From: JBEKTW01 sp963727845
GTDB lineage: Bacteria; Bacteroidota; Ignavibacteria; UBA10030; SZUA-254
Assembly: GCA_963727845.1 (NCBI GenBank)
Contig: CAVSHI010000001.1
Span: forward strand, 434,001 to 498,000
Length of the DNA stretch: 64,000 bases
Direction of reading: 5' to 3'
Below, piece by piece: positions 7,815 through 15,849 of the stretch. A program made the translations under genes and the position numbers. The first letter of the stretch is position 1. The number at the start of each line of letters is the position of its first letter. The notes below the pieces were generated by a model, which saw only the letters and a list, made by a program, of their open reading frames with translations, had not been told where the DNA came from and did no database searches.

Positions 7815-9182
7815 ATGTCTAAGTCAACGTACGTAGCAGAATTCATGGCACGAGTGAAGGCAAAGAATCCGGCCGAACCAGAATTCCATCAAGCGGTGGA
7901 AGAAGTCGTCGAATCTTTGTCGCTGGTGCTGGAACGGTATCCGGAATATCGTGCGGCTAAAATTCTCGAGCGGATGGTCGAACCCGAGAGAGTACTCATG
8001 TTCCGCGTTCCGTGGACGGATGATCGCGGTGAGATCCAGGTCAACCGTGGTTTCAGAATTGAAATGAGCAGTGCGATCGGTCCGTACAAGGGCGGTTTGC
8101 GGTTCCATCCCTCCGTGAATCTTGGCATTCTGAAGTTCCTCGCGTTCGAGCAGGTTCTGAAGAACAGTCTCACGACGCTTCCCATGGGCGGCGGCAAGGG
8201 CGGATCGGATTTCGACCCGAAGGGCAAGAGCGATAATGAAGTCATGCGATTCTGCCAGAGCTTCATGACCGAACTCTATCGCCACATCGGCCCGAACACC
8301 GACGTTCCCGCAGGCGATATCGGAGTCGGCGGACGAGAAATCGGATTTCTCTTTGGACAGTACAAAAGATTGAAGAACGAATTCACCGGCGTCCTGACAG
8401 GAAAAGGATTGAACTGGGGCGGCTCGTTGATTCGTCCGGAAGCAACGGGTTACGGCGCAGTGTACTTCGCCGCAGAAATGCTCGGGACACGAAACCAGAC
8501 CCTGAAAGGCAAAACGTGTCTCGTCTCCGGCAGCGGAAACGTTGCACAGTATACCATCGAGAAGATCAACCAGCTCGGCGGCAAAGCGCTCACGATTTCC
8601 GATTCCAGCGGCTACATTTACGATGAAGCCGGAATCGATGACAAGAAACTGAAGTTCGTCATGGACCTGAAGAACGTCCGTCGCGGAAGGATCAAGGAGT
8701 ATGCCGATAAATTCAAGGGCACTGTCTATACCGCGATCGACCCGAAGCACGACTACAACCCGCTGTGGAACCACAAAGCGGATTGTGCATTCCCCAGCGC
8801 CACGCAGAATGAAATCAACGGCAAGGATGCGCAAAACCTCGTGAAGAACGGCGTGTACGTCGTGTCCGAAGGCGCGAATATGCCGACGAACCTCGACGGC
8901 GTGAAGGTCTTCTTGGATGCAAAGATCCTTTACGGCCCCGGCAAGGCAGCGAACGCCGGCGGCGTCGCCACATCGGGACTCGAAATGTCACAGAATAGTC
9001 TGCGACTCCAGTGGACGCGCGAGGAAGTTGACAGCCGTCTGCATGGCATCATGAAGAGCATCCACAAGGCAGCCTTCGAAACGGCAGAACGATTCGGAAC
9101 ACCGGGCAATTATGTGAACGGTGCGAATATTGCCGGATTCCTGAAGGTCGCGGATGCGATGATGGATCAGGGACTCGTGTAA
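7815..9182 (+). CDS. gdhA: NADP-type glutamate dehydrogenase
   Basis: 455 residues, the usual length for the hexameric bacterial GdhA. The substrate site PMGGGKGGSDFDPKG carries the catalytic Lys region; DVPAGDIGVGGREIGFLFGQY and the Rossmann motif VSGSGNVAQ follow. It aminates 2-oxoglutarate with ammonium and NAD(P)H to glutamate. AAGGAG lies at good spacing before the ATG. It is monocistronic, with a strong terminator 185 bp downstream. Paired palindromes and a -24/-12-like promoter upstream suggest sigma-54 control shared with alanine dehydrogenase and feoAB, consistent with a nitrogen-linked signal. Confidence 0.96.
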   Translation: MSKSTYVAEFMARVKAKNPAEPEFHQAVEEVVESLSLVLERYPEYRAAKILERMVEPERVLMFRVPWTDDRGEIQVNRGFRIEMSSAIGPYKGGLRFHPSVNLGILKFLAFEQVLKNSLTTLPMGGGKGGSDFDPKGKSDNEVMRFCQSFMTELYRHIGPNTDVPAGDIGVGGREIGFLFGQYKRLKNEFTGVLTGKGLNWGGSLIRPEATGYGAVYFAAEMLGTRNQTLKGKTCLVSGSGNVAQYTIEKINQLGGKALTISDSSGYIYDEAGIDDKKLKFVMDLKNVRRGRIKEYADKFKGTVYTAIDPKHDYNPLWNHKADCAFPSATQNEINGKDAQNLVKNGVYVVSEGANMPTNLDGVKVFLDAKILYGPGKAANAGGVATSGLEMSQNSLRLQWTREEVDSRLHGIMKSIHKAAFETAERFGTPGNYVNGANIAGFLKVADAMMDQGLV

Positions 9183-9366
9183 AGTACTGGAGTCTGCTGT
9201 AACAAGACCGGGCAGCGCTTCTGTTTGATTGGTCTGCCTTGTTTTTGCCCCCCCCTCTTGTATTCTCCCCCTTGAAAAAGGGGGAGAAGTTTCCTTCCCT
9301 TACCAAGGGAAGGACGGAAAGCGGGGTTATCACAGGACTCAGGTAACTAAGCGATGCATTTCCAAG

Positions 9367-9400
9367 AATCGGAGTGGATTTTTCCACTCCGATTTTTTTT
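9367..9400 (+). terminator. intrinsic terminator downstream of gdhA
   Basis: A perfect 12-bp stem AATCGGAGTGGA / TCCACTCCGATT with a TTTT loop runs straight into a further six T residues. The rest of the 311-bp spacer (9183-9493) holds a CCCCCTTG/AAGGGGG hairpin near 9258-9283 and nothing coding. Confidence 0.85.
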
Positions 9401-9493
9401 GTATACTTACCTATGGTCGTCCCGGTACCAACGTTAAGGCCGGGAATTGATATTTGCTCTTGCAACGTGGAAACTGCATAGGTGCTTTGAAAT

Positions 9494-12469
9494 ATGAAAC
9501 CATCTGAACAACTCTGGGTTGAAGACGGCTACGGAACACGCTTTCAGGGGTTCCACAACCTGATGCGCCGCCGGATCCGGGACGTCCTGCTCGTCTCAAG
9601 CTTGTACGACTCGTACATCTTCGAAGAGGACGGAAGGCTCTATGAACTCATACGCAATGAGTATTCGGATTTGAACCTGAGTCACTCGCCCGAGTTAACT
9701 AGGGTTTCCAACGGGCACGAGGCCATCACGCTCGCGATAGAGGAGAAGCGCTTCGATCTCATCATCACCACGATGCACATCGAAGACATGCATCCGCTCC
9801 AGCTTGCGCAGGAAGTGCGGGAAGCCGGTCTGAGCATTCCCATCGTCCTCCTGGCGTTCGATAACAGGGAGCTTGCAGACCTGCTCGCGCATCACGATAC
9901 GTCCATCTTCGACCGCATATTCATCTGGCAGGGCGATTTCCGTCTCATCACAGCGGTCATCAAACATCTTGAAGACCGCATGAACGTCGAGCATGATTCA
10001 AATCAGGCGGGCGTCCAGTCGATCATTCTTGTCGAGGACAACATCCGTTTTTATTCTTCGTTCCTTCCCCTGATTTATTCCGAGGTTCTGAAACATTCGA
10101 GGAGGTTGATTTCCGAAGGGGTCAATCTTTCCCACCGGTTCCTGCGGATGAGGGCGCGCCCGAAAATCCTCCTGTGCACAACATACGAAGAAGCGTGGGA
10201 GTACTTCCAAAAATACCGGGACCATATTCTGGGAATTATATCGGATGTTGATTTTCAGCGCGGCGGCAAGCAGGATCCGGAAGCGGGTCTGAAATTCGCG
10301 AAGAATGTGAAAGCCGAACTCTCCGATATACCGATTCTCTTGCAGTCAAACATGCGCGAGAATGAAGCAAAGGCACGCGAGGTCCGCGCGCAGTTCGTTT
10401 TGAAAGACTCTCCGACGCTCCTGAATCAGGTGAAGAGATTCATGAATACCTACATGAGTTTCGGGGACTTTATTTTTCGCACGCCCGACGGAAAGGAGAT
10501 CGGGAGAGCAAAGGATTTAAAATCGCTGGAAGACCAGCTCCGCGTGGTGCCCGATGAGAGCATTCGCTATCATGGCGAGCGGAACCACTTCTCGAACTGG
10601 TTGAAAGCGCGAACCGAATTCTGGCTTGCCTACCAGCTGCGGCCCAGAAAAGTCTCGGATTTTCCCTCGCTCCATGATCTGCGCGAGTTGCTGATTTCAT
10701 CTCTCCGCTCGTATCGACAACTTCAGCAGCGCGGTCTTATCACGGATTTTGTGAAAGAGACCTTCGACCCGACCAGCAGTTTCGCGCGCATCGGGGGCGG
10801 CTCGCTGGGCGGGAAAGCCCGCGGGCTGGCATTTCTGAACCTCCTCATAAATACGTACAATGTTCGCGACAGATTCGACGGTGTTCATATCCACGTTCCT
10901 TCCAGCGCAGTTGTCGGGACCGACGTGTTCGACCAGTTTGTCGATGAGAATGACCTGCGCTCGTTCGCGATCAGCTCTGCTGACAATGATGCGATAACAG
11001 AAAAATTTGTGCAAGCGGAAAAACTGCCTCAGGAGGTTCTCGACAACCTTTCGGCGTTCCTCGATGTTATTCGCGAGCCGCTGGCGGTGCGGTCGTCAAG
11101 TCTCCTGGAAGACTCGCAGTATCAGCCGTTTGCGGGCGTGTACGAAACGTACATGATTCCCAACAACAATCCCGACCCGGCCGTCCGGCTGCGTGAACTT
11201 CTCGCTACGATCAAGCGTGTGTACGCTTCGACGTTCTACCAGCGGGCGAAAAACTACATCAAGGTAACGTCGTACCGGCTCGAAGAAGAAAAAATGGCGG
11301 TGATTGTCCAGAAGCTCGTGGGCTTGCGGCACGAGCAGCGGTTCTATCCCGATTTTGCCGGTGTCGCGAAATCGTACAATTTCTATCCTGCGCCTCCGCA
11401 GACTTCTGCCGACGGCATTGTATCGGTCGCGCTAGGACTCGGCAAGATGGTCGTCGATGGAGGAGTCTCGGTGAAGTTTTCCCCTAAATATCCGAATCAT
11501 CTTCCGCAGCTTTCGACAATCCAGAGCACGCTCGCGAACAATCAGCACCAGTTCTTTGCCCTGGACATGAGTGAATCGCTCGGCGACGGGACCCAGACGC
11601 ACGACACGCACACAAAGCTCTACGAGCTGGACGTGGCGGAACGGGACGGGACACTTGGCTATGTCGGCTCAACGTATTCGCATGAAAACGACGCTGTGTA
11701 TGACGGCATCTCGCGGAAAGGCATGCGGCTCGTGACCTTCTCGCCGGTCCTGAAAAACAAACTGCTTCCCCTCTCGGAGATCCTCGACGAGTTGCTGGAA
11801 ATGGGTAGCTGGGGGATGGGAACCTCCGTCGAAATTGAGTTCGCGGTGAATATGTCCCTGCCGCCGGACAAGCCCAAAGAGTTCGGACTGCTTCAGATGC
11901 GCCCGCTGGTTATCAGTCGCGAATTTGAAGAGTTGCGGCTGGAGAAAATCGACACAAAGGAAATGATCTGTGAAAGCCCGCAAGTGCTGGGCAACGGCAT
12001 TATCCGCGACATCTACGACATCGTGGTGGTAGATGTGCATCGATTCGACAGGGCGAAGAGTCATGAAGTTGCGATGGAAGTCGGTCAGCTCAACGCACGC
12101 CTGGTAGATGAAGGCCGCCCGTATCTCTTGATCGGCGTCGGTCGGTGGGGAACGCTCGATCCCTGGCTCGGCATACCGGTGACGTGGGATCAGATTTCCG
12201 GGGCGAAGGCCATCGTTGAAACGGGATTCAAGGACTTTGCCGTCACACCGTCACAGGGTTCGCATTTCTTCCAGAACCTCACCGCCTTCATGGTCGGCTA
12301 TTTTACGGTCGACCCGGCAAGCAATCAGGGATTTGTCGATTGGGACTGGCTCTCGCAGCAGCCGGCCGTGGAGGAGAGAGAATACACAAAGCACCTCCGC
12401 TTTTCTTCACCCGTGGTGGTTCGCATGAATGGACACAAGCATAAAGGTATCATCTTGAAGCCCGGATGA
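9494..12469 (+). CDS. receiver-domain / PEP-pyruvate-dikinase N-terminal-domain fusion protein
   Basis: 991 residues. Residues ~28-160 form a degenerate receiver (LIITTMHIED, with Thr where the phospho-Asp should be). Residues ~175-315 form a second receiver (ILVEDN at 178; putative phospho-acceptor Asp251 in IISDVD). Residues ~425-830 are a PPDK/PEP-synthase ATP-grasp domain with GGGSLGGKARGL, LAVRSSSLLEDS and YASTFYQRA. The phospho-histidine swivelling domain and the PEP/pyruvate barrel of true PEP synthase are absent. It is therefore probably a signalling or nucleotide-dependent phosphotransfer protein, not a dikinase. Homologues of this layout are known in Bacteroidota, often annotated as PEP synthase. 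No Shine-Dalgarno is obvious. Confidence 0.82.
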   Translation: MKPSEQLWVEDGYGTRFQGFHNLMRRRIRDVLLVSSLYDSYIFEEDGRLYELIRNEYSDLNLSHSPELTRVSNGHEAITLAIEEKRFDLIITTMHIEDMHPLQLAQEVREAGLSIPIVLLAFDNRELADLLAHHDTSIFDRIFIWQGDFRLITAVIKHLEDRMNVEHDSNQAGVQSIILVEDNIRFYSSFLPLIYSEVLKHSRRLISEGVNLSHRFLRMRARPKILLCTTYEEAWEYFQKYRDHILGIISDVDFQRGGKQDPEAGLKFAKNVKAELSDIPILLQSNMRENEAKAREVRAQFVLKDSPTLLNQVKRFMNTYMSFGDFIFRTPDGKEIGRAKDLKSLEDQLRVVPDESIRYHGERNHFSNWLKARTEFWLAYQLRPRKVSDFPSLHDLRELLISSLRSYRQLQQRGLITDFVKETFDPTSSFARIGGGSLGGKARGLAFLNLLINTYNVRDRFDGVHIHVPSSAVVGTDVFDQFVDENDLRSFAISSADNDAITEKFVQAEKLPQEVLDNLSAFLDVIREPLAVRSSSLLEDSQYQPFAGVYETYMIPNNNPDPAVRLRELLATIKRVYASTFYQRAKNYIKVTSYRLEEEKMAVIVQKLVGLRHEQRFYPDFAGVAKSYNFYPAPPQTSADGIVSVALGLGKMVVDGGVSVKFSPKYPNHLPQLSTIQSTLANNQHQFFALDMSESLGDGTQTHDTHTKLYELDVAERDGTLGYVGSTYSHENDAVYDGISRKGMRLVTFSPVLKNKLLPLSEILDELLEMGSWGMGTSVEIEFAVNMSLPPDKPKEFGLLQMRPLVISREFEELRLEKIDTKEMICESPQVLGNGIIRDIYDIVVVDVHRFDRAKSHEVAMEVGQLNARLVDEGRPYLLIGVGRWGTLDPWLGIPVTWDQISGAKAIVETGFKDFAVTPSQGSHFFQNLTAFMVGYFTVDPASNQGFVDWDWLSQQPAVEEREYTKHLRFSSPVVVRMNGHKHKGIILKPG

Positions 12470-12552
12470 TTCGGCAAAAAAAAATGCTATCCGCTCTCCG
12501 AGTAAATTCTCCGGAATCTTTTTCAGATTCCTTCAGAAGACAATTTCGACAC

Positions 12553-12599
12553 TTCTCACCTTTGACAACCTAACCTCGAGTGATTCTCATATTTGAGAG
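12553..12599 (+). promoter_or_regulatory. paired operator palindromes upstream of ald
   Basis: TTCTCA-CCTT-TGACAA (12553-12568) and TTCTCA-TATT-TGAGAG (12584-12599) are 31 bp apart, exactly as at gdhA. The second site starts 74 bp before the -24-like TGG. A further half-site TTCTCA lies at 12631. Confidence 0.6.
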
Positions 12600-12657
12600 T
12601 TTTTGAGGCATTTTCCCGGAATTATCCTTGTTCTCAAATCAATCCTGCCTTTTCATC

Positions 12658-12673
12658 TGGCACGTAAATTGAC
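12658..12673 (+). promoter_or_regulatory. sigma-54-like promoter of ald
   Basis: TGGCACGTAAATTGAC matches TGGCAC-N5-TTG with GA instead of GC at -12. The ATG of ald is 64 bp downstream. No good sigma-70 -10 box follows the TTGAC. Confidence 0.5.
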
Positions 12674-12674
12674 G

Positions 12675-12691
12675 TTTTCTCCAGGAGAAAA
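12675..12691 (+). promoter_or_regulatory. perfect palindrome at the expected ald transcription start
   Basis: TTTTCTCC-A-GGAGAAAA is a 17-bp perfect palindrome centred at 12683. That is about 11-12 bp after the -12 element, the expected start site of a sigma-54 promoter. It could be a repressor operator or an RNA 5' hairpin. Confidence 0.4.
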
Positions 12692-12736
12692 CTACCCGAC
12701 CCCGATCAAAAAAGAAAACATTTTTTCAAGTGCAAC

Positions 12737-13864
12737 ATGGTTATTAGCATTCTCAAAGAAGATCCTGCCCATGAGCGGCGTGTGGCGCTGACCCCCGCCG
12801 GTGTGCGGTCGTTGGTGCACGCGGGGAACCAGGTGTACATCGAAAAGGAGGCGGGACTTGCGTCTCATTTTTCCGATGAGGAATACCAGGGGGTCGGGGC
12901 AAAAATTGTTTACACGAGCGATGAGGCTTACGGCCGGTCGGATATTCTTCTCAAGGTTTCTTCTCCCCAGGAGGCAGATTGTGAGCGGCTGATAGAGTCA
13001 CAAACTTTTGTCTCGTTTCTTCACCTGGCGGTTGCACGAACGAAGACGATGGAATTATTGCTGCGCAAGCGGATCTGCGCGCTCGGCTACGAGCTGATCG
13101 AGGATAAGGACGGCGATTTGCCAATTCTTCAGGTGATGAGCGAAATCGCCGGGCAGATGTCAATCCACATTGCCGCACGTTTTCTCGAGAGCAGCCACAA
13201 CGGGCGCGGTATCGTCATGGGAGGGATTACGGGAATTCCGCCGGCGACGGTCGTAATCATCGGCGCCGGGACGGTAGGACAGGCCGCGACTCGCATGGCG
13301 CTCGGCTCCGGGGCGGAAGTGATCGTCCTCGACAATGACCTGAGGCGTTTGCGTTCCATCGAGAATCAATTCCAATTCCGCGTCACTACCTCCATAGCGA
13401 ACGAATACAACATCGAAAAAGCCATCCGGTTTGCCGACGTGGTGGTCGGGGCCGTTCTGATCAAGGCGGAACGTGCGCCGCACATCGTTACCAAGGAGAT
13501 GGTACAACGGATGAAGCCGGGTTCCATCATCATCGATGTTTCAATCGACCAGGGCGGCTGTATAGAAACGAGCCGCCCGACAACTCTGGAGAATCCCACG
13601 TACATCCTGCACGACGTCGTCCACTACTGCGTTCCCAATATCCCGGCGAACGCCGCCCGAACCGCGACCTATGGTTTAACGAACGCTTTTCTCCCGTACC
13701 TTCTTGAGATCACACAAAAGGGATTCGACCGGGCGGTCAGGGAGAACGAAGGACTTGCCCGCGGAGTTTGTTCGTACAACGGAATGTGTACCAATGATGC
13801 GATTGCCCGCCGCTTCGAAATGCAATCGCGGGATATTCGATCGCTGCTCAAGTCGGCCGATTGA
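12737..13864 (+). CDS. ald: alanine dehydrogenase
   Basis: 375 residues of the alanine dehydrogenase/transhydrogenase-alpha family. Visible are KEDPAHERRVALTPAGV at the N-terminus, SFLHLA (catalytic His region, about residue 97), the NAD-binding GAGTVGQAATRMALGSGAEV, and DVSIDQGGC with the catalytic Asp. HYCVPNIP near 305 is also typical. It interconverts alanine and pyruvate plus ammonium with NAD(H). One base separates its stop from the ATG of the CoA-transferase, so they are co-transcribed. The promoter looks sigma-54-dependent and shares operators with gdhA and feoAB. Confidence 0.92.
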   Translation: MVISILKEDPAHERRVALTPAGVRSLVHAGNQVYIEKEAGLASHFSDEEYQGVGAKIVYTSDEAYGRSDILLKVSSPQEADCERLIESQTFVSFLHLAVARTKTMELLLRKRICALGYELIEDKDGDLPILQVMSEIAGQMSIHIAARFLESSHNGRGIVMGGITGIPPATVVIIGAGTVGQAATRMALGSGAEVIVLDNDLRRLRSIENQFQFRVTTSIANEYNIEKAIRFADVVVGAVLIKAERAPHIVTKEMVQRMKPGSIIIDVSIDQGGCIETSRPTTLENPTYILHDVVHYCVPNIPANAARTATYGLTNAFLPYLLEITQKGFDRAVRENEGLARGVCSYNGMCTNDAIARRFEMQSRDIRSLLKSAD

Positions 13865-13865
13865 T

Positions 13866-15248
13866 ATGCATTGGCTCGAACGCTACAAATCGAAATTGCG
13901 GACCGCGAATGAAGCGGTCAAGGATATCAAATCCGGACAGCGTGTCTATGTCCACCCGGGGTGCGCCGTTCCGGAAATTCTCGTTGATGCAATGTGCGGC
14001 CGTTACCTCGAGCTGGACAATGTCGAGGTAGTCCACCTTCTCACCGCCGGCAAACTCCGGTATGCGCTCCCCGAAATGGAAGGGCATTTCCGGCATAACG
14101 CCCTGTTCATCGGCAGAAACGTACGTGAAGCGGTCAATGACGGGAGAGCTGATTTCACACCTATATTCCTGTCGGAGATTCCCGGGCTGTTCTATCGCGG
14201 CATTCTCCCTATCGATGTCGCACTTATCCACGTCTCACCGCCCGACGAACACGGCTTCTGCAGCTTTGGCGTCGGCGTCGAGTGTACGAAACCGGCGACG
14301 GAGGTTGCGAAGGTCATTATCGCACAGGTCAATCCGAACATGCCCCGCACACTGGGGGATTGTTTCATTCATGTCGACAAGTTCACATCATGCGTCGAGA
14401 CGGATGTTCCGATAAAAGAATTTCCGCAGGTGGATGTAAACACAACTGCCGCCGAAGCAGAAGTGTATGAGAAAATCGGAAAGAATATTTCCGAGCTCAT
14501 TGAAGACGGGTCGACGCTTCAACTTGGCATCGGCGCAATCCCGGATGCGGTGTTGCGGTTCATTCACGGAAAAAAGCATCTCGGTATGCACACGGAAATG
14601 TTCGCCGACGGCGTCGTGAAGCTTGTGGAGGACGGTGTAATAACGAACGAAAAGAAGACGTTGCATCCCGGGAAAATGATCGCCTCCTTCGTTCTCGCGA
14701 CAAGACCGCTGTTTGATTTCATCGATAACAATCCGGTCGTTGAGTTTCACCCGTCCGATTACGTTAACGATCCGTTTATCATTTCAAGAAATGATAAGAT
14801 GGTGGCGATCAACTCGGCAATTGAGGTCGATATAACGGGTCAGGTATGTGCTGATTCGATCGGAAGATCTTTCTATAGCGGGTTTGGGGGACAGGTCGAT
14901 TTCATCCGCGGGGCGGCTCGAAGCAAGGGCGGCAAACCGATTATCGCCCTGCCGTCGACGGCAAAGGATGGCCAGCGATCGAGAATTGTCCCGATGCTCG
15001 CAGAAGGCGCCGGCGTAACGACATCGCGCGGCGACGTGCATTATGTTGTAACGGAATATGGGGTTGCGTATTTGTATGGCAAAACAGTCCGGCAGCGTGT
15101 GAAGGCTTTGATAGACGTTGCTCATCCGTCATTCCGCGAGGAACTGGAGCGATACGCAACCGACCGAAAATATCTGGATGCTCGGATGGATCCGGCATCC
15201 CGGTGTCCGGTGACGGCGAAACTAAAAGAACACCCGTCTGTGGTCTGA
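13866..15248 (+). CDS. acetyl-CoA hydrolase / 4-hydroxybutyrate CoA-transferase family protein
   Basis: 460 residues from the ATG at 13866, one base after ald. The reading frame is open 54 codons further up, but that part overlaps ald and is not conserved-looking. The family features are the N-terminal CoA-transferase half, LGIGAIPDAVLR, HTEMFADG with the likely covalent Glu, GFGGQVDFIRGAARSKGGKPIIALPS, and the C-terminal TEYGVAYLYGKTVRQR. It moves CoA between acetate and another acyl group such as butyrate, 4-hydroxybutyrate or succinate; the exact pair cannot be read from sequence. Linked to ald, it suggests amino-acid fermentation or acetate overflow. Confidence 0.88.
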   Translation: MHWLERYKSKLRTANEAVKDIKSGQRVYVHPGCAVPEILVDAMCGRYLELDNVEVVHLLTAGKLRYALPEMEGHFRHNALFIGRNVREAVNDGRADFTPIFLSEIPGLFYRGILPIDVALIHVSPPDEHGFCSFGVGVECTKPATEVAKVIIAQVNPNMPRTLGDCFIHVDKFTSCVETDVPIKEFPQVDVNTTAAEAEVYEKIGKNISELIEDGSTLQLGIGAIPDAVLRFIHGKKHLGMHTEMFADGVVKLVEDGVITNEKKTLHPGKMIASFVLATRPLFDFIDNNPVVEFHPSDYVNDPFIISRNDKMVAINSAIEVDITGQVCADSIGRSFYSGFGGQVDFIRGAARSKGGKPIIALPSTAKDGQRSRIVPMLAEGAGVTTSRGDVHYVVTEYGVAYLYGKTVRQRVKALIDVAHPSFREELERYATDRKYLDARMDPASRCPVTAKLKEHPSVV

Positions 15249-15273
15249 CGGCAATCGAGACTGAAAGGTATGT

Positions 15274-15663
15274 ATGCTGGCAAACGAATCATGTACGCTC
15301 TGCGAAAAGATTGCTGTAACGTTCAAAGCAAGGCAACGTCTTTCGACGCTCTTCGACCTGCCCAACACGTATGACCTGGCGACGAAGGAATTTACTTGGA
15401 AACATCACGACCTCCTGGAGTACGCCCTCATTCCCCGCAAACTTGACGGGACGCTCGGCGAAGTGGAGTTGTGTATTTGTATAGATGAGGATGAACTGGA
15501 CGACATCGATCTGACAGAGTACATCGGGGAATTCCTTCAAAAGGAAGTGCTTCCGGCGTGGGGAAAATTCAGCGTCGAGAAAGTCCTGCCGGCCTTGCTC
15601 TCGCCGCCCCAGGATATTGAATGTCTCCACTGTGGGAGTGAACATAAGAAAAAGATTTCGTGA
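15274..15663 (+). CDS. hypothetical protein with two CxxC motifs
   Basis: 129 residues, not recognised. An N-terminal CTLC (residues 7-10) and a C-terminal CLHC (about 118-121) could bind one metal together. The middle is acidic (DEDELDDIDLTEYIGEFL). AAGG precedes the ATG. It lies 25 bp after the CoA-transferase and so is probably the third gene of the ald operon. 187 bp without a gene follow; a weak TTGACA-N17-TACCGT at 15726-15754 may start maeB transcription. Confidence 0.7.
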   Translation: MLANESCTLCEKIAVTFKARQRLSTLFDLPNTYDLATKEFTWKHHDLLEYALIPRKLDGTLGEVELCICIDEDELDDIDLTEYIGEFLQKEVLPAWGKFSVEKVLPALLSPPQDIECLHCGSEHKKKIS

Positions 15664-15849
15664 TCCGCTGAATCGTGAAAGCCTCGATCCGGCGCTGTAG
15701 GCCTGAAATGTGCGTGAGGAAATTGTTGACAAAACAAGATTGCATCTTTACCGTCGAATGACCGCGAACGGGAGAAAGTACCGGCGGCCATATCGGTCGG
15801 ATGAGAAATACGAGATAATTACTCAATATTATAAGAAGGGAAACAAGTT

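Noticed and set aside
12522..12540. Hairpin GGAATCT-TTTTC-AGATTCC as a terminator after the PEP-binding fusion gene
   Set aside because: Seven-base stem with no T run after it; too weak to call.
13704..13865. 54-codon N-terminal extension of the CoA-transferase
   Set aside because: Overlaps the end of ald out of frame; the protein family starts at the ATG at 13866.
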